64,000 nt of DNA from Flavobacterium sp. GTDB lineage: Bacteria; Bacteroidota; Bacteroidia; Flavobacteriales; Flavobacteriaceae. The notes beneath the pieces were generated by a model. It had not been told where the DNA came from and made no database searches. It saw nothing but the letters and a program-made list of their open reading frames with translations. Below, in pieces: positions 35,999 to 43,466 of this stretch; the stretch's first letter is position 1, and each line of letters opens with the position of its first letter. The stretch spans positions 1 through 64,000 of the forward strand of contig NZ_JAPZUB010000004.1 of the NCBI RefSeq assembly GCF_027533505.1, in the 5' to 3' direction. The position numbers and the translations under genes are program-made.

Positions 35999-36946
35999 TT
36001 ACTCTACACGGCATTGTGAACTAAAGTGCATACCATTCAATACCTCTTGGGCCGTCATTTTTTTCTTACCGGGAAATTGCAGGACTTTAATTTTCAAGTA
36101 CCCATCAGGAACGACAACTTCGATTTCCTTTTTACTCGTTTTCCACTGTCCCACCTTTTCAGTGTGCGGTGTTTCTATAAAAACCGCTTCATAAATTTTA
36201 ATGGCCCAACGCGTTTCTCCATCGATTAGATGACACCACGCCACAGGGAAGGGCGATAATCCCCTAATTTGGTTATATACCTCTTTTCCTTTTTTATGAA
36301 AGTCCAATTGGCAGTTTTCTTTGTTCAATTTGTAAGCGGTCTTTAATTCACCTGTTTCAATTTGGGGAACTGTGGCCACATCGCCTTGTGCAATGCGCTC
36401 CAAGGTTTCAAGCACAGCTTCTTTTCCCAATACCATCAAGCGGTCGTGTAAACTTCCTGTGTTTTCCTCAGGGTCAATCGCCGTTTTTTTCGACAAAATC
36501 ATGGCCCCCGTATCTATTTTGTCATCGATAAAAAAGGTCGTCACTCCCGTTTCGGTCTCCCCATTAATAATAGCCCAATGGATCGGCGCCGCTCCCCTAT
36601 ATTGAGGTAATAAAGAAGCATGTAAATTGAAGGTGCCCCATTTCGGCAAACGCCAAACGACCTCTGGCAGCATGCGAAACGCCACCACAACGTGCACATT
36701 AGCCTTCCAAGCCTCCAAAGCCGCAATAAAATCCGGGTCTTTTAAGTTGGTAGGTTGCAACAATGGCAACCCATGCGCTATAGCATATTCTTTGACCGCC
36801 GAAAATTTAAGCTGTTGTCCACGACCTGCGGGTTTGTCGGCGGCAGTAACTACCCCCACAACGTGCAATCCTTGTTGGACAATAGCTTCCAAGATCCCGA
36901 CCGCAAATTCGGGCGTACCCATAAATACAATTCGTAATGATTCCAT
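35999..36946 (-). CDS. fmt: Methionyl-tRNA formyltransferase
   Basis: Formylates initiator Met-tRNA. 315 aa from MESLRIVFMGTPEFA. Catalytic region: NLHASLLPQYRGAAPIHWA with the Asn-His pair, and FFIDDKIDTG. The C-terminal OB-like domain spans about 210-315. The frame is open far upstream inside recQ, but homology starts here and the recQ stop is one base away, so the two genes are probably one transcript (recQ-fmt). Confidence 0.96.
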   Translation of the reverse strand: MESLRIVFMGTPEFAVGILEAIVQQGLHVVGVVTAADKPAGRGQQLKFSAVKEYAIAHGLPLLQPTNLKDPDFIAALEAWKANVHVVVAFRMLPEVVWRLPKWGTFNLHASLLPQYRGAAPIHWAIINGETETGVTTFFIDDKIDTGAMILSKKTAIDPEENTGSLHDRLMVLGKEAVLETLERIAQGDVATVPQIETGELKTAYKLNKENCQLDFHKKGKEVYNQIRGLSPFPVAWCHLIDGETRWAIKIYEAVFIETPHTEKVGQWKTSKKEIEVVVPDGYLKIKVLQFPGKKKMTAQEVLNGMHFSSQCRVE

Positions 36947-36947
36947 T

Positions 36948-38840
36948 TTACAATAATGTATACGTGTTGTCGGGAAGTAAACGAATACGCTCGGCTTCCA
37001 ACAACGATTGAAGTGCAAAGATAAGCGCCTCTTCGGGTTGTGAAAGTATTTCTTGTAATTCTCTTGAACTATAGGGACGTTGTTGTAACAATCGCAATAG
37101 GGCCTCAGGCAGATCGCCCAATTCGAGGGTCTTTTTTCGGGGTGCAATGCAGGTCGAACAGTGTTCGCAATCGGCTGCCTCTTTTTCTCCAAAGTAAGCC
37201 AATAGTATGCGTTGGTTGCATTGGCTCGTGTTTTCGGCATAGGCCAACACCGATTTTAATTGGGATACTTTCAATTCGTTTTGCGCAATCAAATACTTAC
37301 TTACGCGATTTATCGTATGCGCATCTTCTCGAATCGTCGTAAAGGTGAGTTGGGCATCATTGGTTTTTGTATGCACAGTCGCCAATTCGTGTTGCTGAAG
37401 CTGCTGCAAAACCGCCAATACGTTGGTTTCTGTAACTCCCGATTTTCGAGCTACCACCGATAAATTGATGGCCGTCATTTGGTCATATACTCCCGGATGG
37501 GTTCGTAAAAGGGTAACGATAACCGGCTCCTGCTCGGGATGCAAACTGCTGTAGCGTATCACCTCTTTGGAGGGAACAATAAACTGTAAGGTTAACTTCT
37601 CTGAAAACTCTTGCGAAAGACTCAAAATGCCTTGCCGATCCAAAAATTGCAAGGCTTGATAGGTGCGCGCCACAGGTAAATTGTATTTGACACAAAAACG
37701 GTGTAAATTAAAACCAAACGTTTCGTCCAAGCCCTCGCCGTAGGCAATTTGCAAGTCGGCACACAATTTTTGATACACTTGCGATAAAAACGGTTTGTCG
37801 GGTAAGACCCCCAAAAACTGTTGCTCCGCTTGCAATCGATCGGAGGCGTTGGCCAACAAAATGGCATAGGCTTTCGATCCATTGCGCCCCGCACGTCCCG
37901 CTTCTTGATAGTAATTCTCCAAATTGGGGGGTAAGTTATAATGGAATACAGTGCGCACATTAGCTTTGTCAATACCCATTCCAAAGGCATTTGTCGCGAC
38001 CATGACCTGTTTTTTTTCCTCCATCCACCAACTCATTTGCCGCTCTTTTTCGGCAGGCGATAATCCCCCGTGGTAAAACGTCGCTGTTATGCCCATCGCT
38101 TCCAGCTGTTGCGAAGTGTGTAAACACGATTTTCGATTGGACACATAAACCAAAGACGGTCCAGGGTATTTTTGTAAAACATTTTTAGTAAAATGCAATT
38201 TGTCTTCAGGCGCATAAACCATGTAAGCCAAATTCGATCGGGCAAAGGACTTAGAAAAGACATTCGCTTGCTCCAAAGCCAATTGCGCAACAATATCGGC
38301 TTGAACCCGCGCCGTAGCGGTTGCCGTTAGTGCCAAAAATGGAACTTTGGGAAAATGAATCCGCAAATCCGAAATCTTTAAATACGCGGGACGAAAATCA
38401 TGACCCCATTGCGATACACAGTGCGCTTCATCAATGGCAATGAGATGAATAGGTAAGGTTTTTAGCCGCGATAAAACGATTTCATTTTGCAAACGTTCGG
38501 GCGATACATACACTAATTTGTATCCCCCAAATTGGGCATTGTCAAGTACATCAATAAGTTCCTCAGTAGGAATACCTCCTGTCAACGCCATCGCTTTGAT
38601 GTTCCGCATTTGGAGCTGCTGTACCTGGTCTTTCATCAATGCCACCAAAGGCGAAATCACCAATACAATCCCCTCACGAACCAAAGCAGGCAGTTGGTAA
38701 CACAACGACTTTCCACCGCCCGTAGGCAACAACGCAAAGGTGTCACGACCCGCTAAAACCGACTCAATAATCGCTTCTTGCGGTTCACGAAACGCATCGT
38801 AATTCCAGTACTGTTTTAAAATATCATGTAGGCTACTCAT
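36948..38840 (-). CDS. recQ: ATP-dependent DNA helicase RecQ
   Basis: 3'-5' helicase in recombination and repair. 630 aa. Motif I LLPTGGGKSLCYQLP (about 37-51), motif II IDEAHCVSQWGHDFRP, motif III ALTATAT, motif VI YYQEAGRAGRNG, and an RQC zinc region (CNQRILLAYFGE then CEHCSTC). The C-terminal 60 residues look like a small winged-helix-type segment; I do not see a clear HRDC domain. It is the first gene of a recQ-fmt pair. Confidence 0.96.
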   Translation of the reverse strand: MSSLHDILKQYWNYDAFREPQEAIIESVLAGRDTFALLPTGGGKSLCYQLPALVREGIVLVISPLVALMKDQVQQLQMRNIKAMALTGGIPTEELIDVLDNAQFGGYKLVYVSPERLQNEIVLSRLKTLPIHLIAIDEAHCVSQWGHDFRPAYLKISDLRIHFPKVPFLALTATATARVQADIVAQLALEQANVFSKSFARSNLAYMVYAPEDKLHFTKNVLQKYPGPSLVYVSNRKSCLHTSQQLEAMGITATFYHGGLSPAEKERQMSWWMEEKKQVMVATNAFGMGIDKANVRTVFHYNLPPNLENYYQEAGRAGRNGSKAYAILLANASDRLQAEQQFLGVLPDKPFLSQVYQKLCADLQIAYGEGLDETFGFNLHRFCVKYNLPVARTYQALQFLDRQGILSLSQEFSEKLTLQFIVPSKEVIRYSSLHPEQEPVIVTLLRTHPGVYDQMTAINLSVVARKSGVTETNVLAVLQQLQQHELATVHTKTNDAQLTFTTIREDAHTINRVSKYLIAQNELKVSQLKSVLAYAENTSQCNQRILLAYFGEKEAADCEHCSTCIAPRKKTLELGDLPEALLRLLQQRPYSSRELQEILSQPEEALIFALQSLLEAERIRLLPDNTYTLL

Positions 38841-38880
38841 GGGTCATTGCGCAAACGAGCAACACAAAGATACAGGAATA

Positions 38881-39414
38881 TTACAACGCATTCAGGATAA
38901 ATGCCACCCGATCGGCTACAGGGCCCACGGGAACTTCCATCGGACTGTATCCAAAATGGCGGTAGGTTTCTTGCAAATGACGGTAAATCAACTGTGCTTG
39001 TTCAAAATTCTCGTAGCGCGCTTCATCACTGACATAAATGGCCTCCCATGGGGGTAAAATAAAGACTTTATCATACCGATGTTCCGTACTAGCTTCCTCA
39101 AAAAAAGCAGGGTAACTGTCGCCGATATAGTGCATGTATGCCAAAATATCGGGAATACCACGGTCCAGAAAAATTGGGGATTTGGCTTCCGCTTGGGCCG
39201 AGAAGAATTGCTTTTTTCTGCCCTCAAGCAACAATTCACTAAACAACAAGGGCTGCTCCAAAAACAGTTGTTCAATTCCTTGCTCACGCGCCTCCAACGT
39301 AATTTGACGCGATATTTCAGGGTAACAACAATGCCCATTGGCAACCATATGCTCAATAATAGTTGTTTTTCCCGTGCCCGGACCACCCGTAATGACGATA
39401 AGTTGAGGTTTCAT
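38881..39414 (-). CDS. P-loop ATPase/kinase (AAA_28-like)
   Basis: 177 aa. Walker A GGPGTGKTTIIEHM (about 10-23), then PEISRQI, and DRGIPDILAY (about 92-101) as an Asp-containing motif; the C-terminus carries YRHLQETYRHFGY and EVPVGPVADRVAFIL. The form resembles small NTPases similar to the NadR kinase domain. Substrate unknown. It stands alone between recQ and the DUF493 gene. Confidence 0.85.
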   Translation of the reverse strand: MKPQLIVITGGPGTGKTTIIEHMVANGHCCYPEISRQITLEAREQGIEQLFLEQPLLFSELLLEGRKKQFFSAQAEAKSPIFLDRGIPDILAYMHYIGDSYPAFFEEASTEHRYDKVFILPPWEAIYVSDEARYENFEQAQLIYRHLQETYRHFGYSPMEVPVGPVADRVAFILNAL

Positions 39415-39503
39415 TTTTAAACAAAATAAGCCGCAAATGTATCGAATTGTCCTCGCATTTACCTACTTTAAATGTCAATTTTTTGTTCGGTATAGCGCTG
39501 TTT

Positions 39504-39630
39504 AGGGCGTGTCCCGAAAGGAAGTTTCCTGCGATTTTTTTGGGTAAGCAAAGGGTCGGGACCGGGCTGTCGGGAGTCGCTTCCCTCGTCCCTCAGGCGA
39601 GCTTCAACAATCCCTCCATCCCTCACGCAA
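39504..39630 (+). repeat. Dispersed intergenic element, copy C (extended)
   Basis: Starts GGGCGTGTCCCG, has about 50 bases not found in copies A and B (with the palindrome-like GAAAGGAAGTTTCC), then the shared core CCGGGCTGTCGGGAGTCGCT, CCCTCGTCCCTCAGGCGAGC, TTCAACAATCCCTC and ATCCCTCACGC. It fills most of the gene-free interval 39415-39742, whose right end holds the DUF493 promoter. Confidence 0.75.
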
Positions 39631-39694
39631 TGGCAACAAAGAAAAAAAGTAATTTCGGGAATAACTCATGGGGCGTAATTCCCTTTAAAAAGCA

Positions 39695-39726
39695 TTGAAA
39701 AACTAACCTCAAATAGCGTATATTTG
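39695..39726 (+). promoter_or_regulatory. Promoter of the DUF493-DUF4290-murA operon
   Basis: TTG (39695-39697), 21-base spacer, TATATTTG (39719-39726), about 16 bases before the first gene. Matches the flavobacterial consensus. Confidence 0.7.
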
Positions 39727-39742
39727 CCCTTATTTAATGATG

Positions 39743-40027
39743 ATGGATAAAAAAACGGAAGCTTTTTACATTCGCCTCAAAGAGGAATTGCAAACCACTT
39801 CTACTTGGCCGAGTGTGTATTTATACAAATTTATTGTCCCTACCGATACGCAAAAAATTCATGCGGTAGAGAACGCCTTCGACAACCTCGGAGCTGTCAT
39901 TAAAACCCAACAGTCTAAAAACGGTAATTTTACCAGTATTTCGGTCAATGTCGTGATGGAATCTCCCGACGCTGTAATTGCCAAATACCTAGAAGTATCC
40001 ACCGTGGAAGGCATAATATCCCTTTAG
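39743..40027 (+). CDS. DUF493 (YbeD-like) family protein
   Basis: 94 aa from the third of three consecutive ATG codons (39737, 39740, 39743). Ferredoxin-like small protein; family marks are FYIRLKEEL, FIVPTD and NGNFTSISVNVVMESPDAV. YbeD neighbours lipoate genes in E. coli; here it precedes DUF4290 and murA with a one-base gap, a setting that suggests a housekeeping role that I cannot define. Confidence 0.88.
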   Translation: MDKKTEAFYIRLKEELQTTSTWPSVYLYKFIVPTDTQKIHAVENAFDNLGAVIKTQQSKNGNFTSISVNVVMESPDAVIAKYLEVSTVEGIISL

Positions 40028-40028
40028 T

Positions 40029-40748
40029 ATGGTACCAAAATACATCAAGGAAAATGCACACGATACCGTGCAACACCTCGAATACAACGCCGAACGATCG
40101 CCATTATTCATTCCCGAATACGGCCGTCATTTGCAAAAACTAATCGATCACGTAGTCGCAATCCAAGACCGTGACGAACGGAATCGCGCCGCACGTTATG
40201 TGATTAACGTCATGGGCACTTTGAATCCACATTTACGGGATGTACCCGATTTTCAACACAAATTGTGGGATCAAATCTTTATCATGTCCGATTTTCAATT
40301 GGATGTCGATTCACCCTATCCGATTCCTACACGCGAAGTGATCAACCTCAAGCCCGATCCACTCCCGTATCCGCAGAAAAATCCAAAGTACCGCTTCTAC
40401 GGCAATAACATCAGCTCTATGATCGAGGTAGCCAATTCGTGGGAAGAGGGCGAACTCAAAAGTGCGCTAATCATGGTAATCGCCAACCATATGAAAAAAT
40501 CGTATTTGAGTTGGAACAAAGATACCGTCACCGATCAAGTGATTTTTGAACATCTTTATGAAATGTCTGGTGGGCGCATCAATTTGTCACAAAGTGCCGA
40601 AGAGTTATCGACTACCAACGATTTGATTCGCACCAACAAAAAAATGTCCAACAAGGCACAACCCCCGATGCAAAAACACAAAGGCGGATTCAAAAAGAAT
40701 TTGAATAACGGAAAGAAATTCATCAAAAAAAACAATAACAAAAATTAA
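40029..40748 (+). CDS. DUF4290 family protein
   Basis: 239 aa, Bacteroidota-specific. Features: LEYNAERSPLFIPEYGRHLQ, VINVMGTLNPHLRD, FQHKLWDQIFIMSDF and a highly basic, Asn/Lys-rich tail (about 210-239) that could bind nucleic acid. No signal peptide, so cytoplasmic. Lies between DUF493 and murA in one operon. Function unknown. Confidence 0.93.
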   Translation: MVPKYIKENAHDTVQHLEYNAERSPLFIPEYGRHLQKLIDHVVAIQDRDERNRAARYVINVMGTLNPHLRDVPDFQHKLWDQIFIMSDFQLDVDSPYPIPTREVINLKPDPLPYPQKNPKYRFYGNNISSMIEVANSWEEGELKSALIMVIANHMKKSYLSWNKDTVTDQVIFEHLYEMSGGRINLSQSAEELSTTNDLIRTNKKMSNKAQPPMQKHKGGFKKNLNNGKKFIKKNNNKN

Positions 40749-40780
40749 TAGAAAACGGCCATAAGGCTTTTTACTACACC

Positions 40781-42091
40781 ATGGGAACATTCAAAATTGA
40801 AGGCGGTATCCGCTTGAAAGGAGACGTTACGCCACAAGGCGCCAAAAACGAAGCATTACAAATTTTATGTGCCGTTTTACTCACCCCCGAAAAAGTAACC
40901 ATCAATAACATCCCCGATATTATTGACGTTAATAAGTTAATTACGCTCTTAGGAAACTTGGGGGTAAAAATTCAAAAAAACGGCCCCGGTTCGATTACTT
41001 TTCAAGCCGATGAAGTCAATGTGGGCTACCTCGAAACCGAAGCTTTCAAAAAAGAGGGCGGGTCGTTGCGCGGTTCCATTATGATTGTCGGCCCCTTGTT
41101 AGCGCGTTTTGGCAAAGGATACATTCCTAAGCCGGGAGGTGATAAAATTGGTCGCCGCCGTTTGGATACACACTTTGAGGGCTTTATCAACTTGGGCGCC
41201 AAGTTCCGTTACGAGCGCGAAGACCATTTTTATGGGGTTGAAACGCAAGAGCGCTTGAAAGGAACCTATATGTTACTGGACGAAGCCTCAGTGACTGGAA
41301 CCGCCAATATTGTGATGGCAGCCGTGCTTGCTGAGGGTGTCACGACCATCTACAACGCTGCCTGTGAGCCGTATTTACAACAATTGTGTAAAATGCTCAA
41401 CTCCATGGGAGCCAAAATTACCGGCGTGGGTTCCAACTTACTCACCATTGAAGGTGTAGAACGGTTGGGAGGCTGCGAACACCGTATTCTTCCCGATATG
41501 ATTGAAATTGGAAGTTGGATCGGTCTTGCCGCCATGACTCGCAGCGAAATCACAATCAAAAACGTAAGTTGGGATAATTTAGGCGTCATTCCCAACGTGT
41601 TCCGCAAATTAGGAATTACCTTAGAGCGACGAGGCGATGACATTTACATTCCTACCCATGAAAATGGCTATGAAATCAAAACCGATATCGACGGTTCGAT
41701 TCTCACCATTGCCGATGCACCGTGGCCCGGATTTACGCCCGACTTGTTAAGTATTGTATTGGTTGTAGCTACCCAAGCCAACGGCGATGTGCTTATCCAC
41801 CAAAAAATGTTTGAAAGTCGTTTGTTCTTTGTCGATAAATTAATCGATATGGGTGCCAAAATTATGTTGTGCGACCCGCACCGTGCGGTGGTCATGGGAC
41901 ACAATTTTAAATCGCAATTAAAAGCAACCACCATGTCATCGCCCGATATTCGTGCGGGGATTTCCTTATTGATTGCGGCTTTATCGGCCAAAGGAACGTC
42001 AACGATTCAAAATATTGAACAAATCGACCGCGGATACGAGCGTATCGACGAACGTTTGCGCGCTTTGGGGGCCAATATTGTACGCGTTTAA
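40781..42091 (+). CDS. murA: UDP-N-acetylglucosamine 1-carboxyvinyltransferase
   Basis: First committed step of peptidoglycan synthesis: transfers enolpyruvate from PEP to UDP-GlcNAc. 436 aa, two EPT-type domains; QGAKNEALQ near residue 19-27 holds the conserved Lys-Asn pair. The loop that normally reads PGGC reads PKPGGDKIGRRR here, with Asp121 at the place of the catalytic Cys115 of E. coli. This Cys-to-Asp form is active and is the known basis of fosfomycin insensitivity in other bacteria. The gene ends just before the 22-bp repeat array. Confidence 0.97.
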   Translation: MGTFKIEGGIRLKGDVTPQGAKNEALQILCAVLLTPEKVTINNIPDIIDVNKLITLLGNLGVKIQKNGPGSITFQADEVNVGYLETEAFKKEGGSLRGSIMIVGPLLARFGKGYIPKPGGDKIGRRRLDTHFEGFINLGAKFRYEREDHFYGVETQERLKGTYMLLDEASVTGTANIVMAAVLAEGVTTIYNAACEPYLQQLCKMLNSMGAKITGVGSNLLTIEGVERLGGCEHRILPDMIEIGSWIGLAAMTRSEITIKNVSWDNLGVIPNVFRKLGITLERRGDDIYIPTHENGYEIKTDIDGSILTIADAPWPGFTPDLLSIVLVVATQANGDVLIHQKMFESRLFFVDKLIDMGAKIMLCDPHRAVVMGHNFKSQLKATTMSSPDIRAGISLLIAALSAKGTSTIQNIEQIDRGYERIDERLRALGANIVRV

Positions 42092-42094
42092 ATT

Positions 42095-42650
42095 CATAAA
42101 TTCCAATAGTTGAAATTCCAAATTCCAATAATTGAAATTCCAATAATTGAAATTCCAAAGTCCAATAGTTGAAATTCCAAAGTCCAATAATTGAAATTCC
42201 AAATTCCAATAGTTGAAATTCCAAATTCCAACAGTTGAGATTCCAAATTCCAACAGTTGAAATTCCAAATACCAATAATTGAGATTCCAAATTCCAATAA
42301 TTGAGATTCAAAATTCCAATAGTTGAAATTCCAAATTCCAACAGTTGAGATTCCAAATTCCAACAGTTGAAATTCCAAATACCAATAATTGAGATTCCAA
42401 ATTCCAATAGTTGAGATTCAAAATTCCAACAGTTGAGATTCCAAATTCCAACAGTTGAAATTCCAAATACCAATAATTGAGATTCCAAATTCCAATAGTT
42501 GAGATTCAAAATTCCAATAGTTGAAATTCCAAATTCCAATAATTGAGATTCCAAATTCCAATAGTTGAAATTCCAAATTCCAAAAGTTGAAATTCCAAAT
42601 TCCAATATTGAAATTCCAAATTCCAATAGTTGAAATTCCAAATTCCAAAA
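42095..42650 (+). repeat. 22-bp tandem repeat array (about 25 units)
   Basis: Units follow GAAATTCCAAATTCCAATAG plus TT, with variation at a few fixed positions (C for T in CAACAG, G for A in GAGATT, C in AAATACC). Some units near the start are shortened to 15 bases. Longer blocks recur: the variant AATACCAATAATTG appears near 42265, 42375 and 42463, that is 110 and 88 bases apart (5 and 4 units), which shows block duplication. Because 22 is not a multiple of 3 and no unit contains a minus-strand stop, all three minus frames stay open and give long spurious ORFs. It fills the 613-base gap between murA and the TSUP gene. Confidence 0.95.
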
Positions 42651-42687
42651 TGTAACTAGTAGTTTTGGAGTTTGGAATTTCTTTTTT
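42632..42687 (+). terminator. Terminator built from the last array unit
   Basis: The last unit, GAAATTCCAAATTCCAAAA (42632-42650), pairs along 19 bp (one U-G) with TTTTGGAGTTTGGAATTTC (42663-42681) around a 12-base loop, followed by six T. It would end the murA transcript. Confidence 0.85.
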
Positions 42688-42704
42688 GTAATTTTTTTGT
42701 ATCC

Positions 42705-43466
42705 ATGGAAACCTATATCATCATCATTCTTTGTATTGCAGCTTTTTTCGCTGGATTTGTCGACGCAGTCGTGGGGGGCGGTGGGTTGATTCAAACCCCC
42801 GTAGGATTAATTTTGCTGCCCAATGAATCCGTAGCCACTGTGGTAGGAACACTTAAAGTCCCTGCGTTTAGTGGTACTTTCATGGCCGCACGCCAATACA
42901 TTCAACAAGTTGCCTTACGTTTGAAGTTGCTAATTCCGATGGCAATCGTAGCCTTTTCAGCGTCTTGCTTGGGGTCATGGTTGTTGACACGCGTTCACAA
43001 TGCCTTTATGAAACCTGTGTTATTCATTGTGCTTATCGGGATTGCGGGGTATACTTGGGTGAAAAAAGATTTTGGGCAACGCAGCGCGCCTACCTTTTCT
43101 CCGTTTAAAATGAAAATCATCGGACTTCTTTTGGCTTTGGTAGTCGGTTTTTATGACGGATTTATCGGTCCAGGTACAGGAAGTTTTTTAGTGCTAGGGT
43201 TTATCGTATTGCTGGGTTTTGATTTTTTACACGCTTCCGCCCATGCCAAAGGGGTCAACTTGGCAACCAATTTAGGGTCAATTCTCCTTTTTATCACCAA
43301 AGGGAAAATTATTTGGAGTATCGCAATCCCCATGGCTTTTGCCAATGCATTGGGCGGATGGGTAGGCGCCAAAACTGCCGTAGCCCGCGGGAATCGATTT
43401 ATTCGTCGCGTATTTATGCTTGTGGTAGTGACTACCTTACTTCGTTTGGCTTGGGATGTTTTTTAG
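42705..43466 (+). CDS. TSUP-family (TauE/SafE) membrane transporter
   Basis: 253 aa from METYIIIIL; the frame opens 11 codons earlier inside the terminator arm, which I reject. Seven to eight hydrophobic helices; motifs AGFVDAVVGGGGLIQTP near the N-terminus and GFYDGFIGPGTGSF in the middle are the two inverted family repeats. Family members export or import small anions such as sulfite or sulfoacetate; substrate unknown. Confidence 0.92.
   Translation: METYIIIILCIAAFFAGFVDAVVGGGGLIQTPVGLILLPNESVATVVGTLKVPAFSGTFMAARQYIQQVALRLKLLIPMAIVAFSASCLGSWLLTRVHNAFMKPVLFIVLIGIAGYTWVKKDFGQRSAPTFSPFKMKIIGLLLALVVGFYDGFIGPGTGSFLVLGFIVLLGFDFLHASAHAKGVNLATNLGSILLFITKGKIIWSIAIPMAFANALGGWVGAKTAVARGNRFIRRVFMLVVVTTLLRLAWDVF

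Noticed and set aside
39447..39698. 83-codon plus-strand ORF
   Set aside because: It is the dispersed element copy C read through; no homology-like pattern.
42095..42650. Possible CRISPR array
   Set aside because: Repeats are directly adjacent with no unique spacers, and no cas gene is present.
42672..42704. Upstream extension of the TSUP gene (MEFLFCNFF)
   Set aside because: These codons are the 3' arm of the terminator; the family begins at METYI.
41907..42794. 295-codon minus-strand ORF with repeated FGISTIGIWNFNYW-type peptides (and two shorter ones in other frames)
   Set aside because: It is the translated 22-bp repeat array plus antisense murA; all frames stay open because no unit contains a stop. 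No signal, domain or start context.
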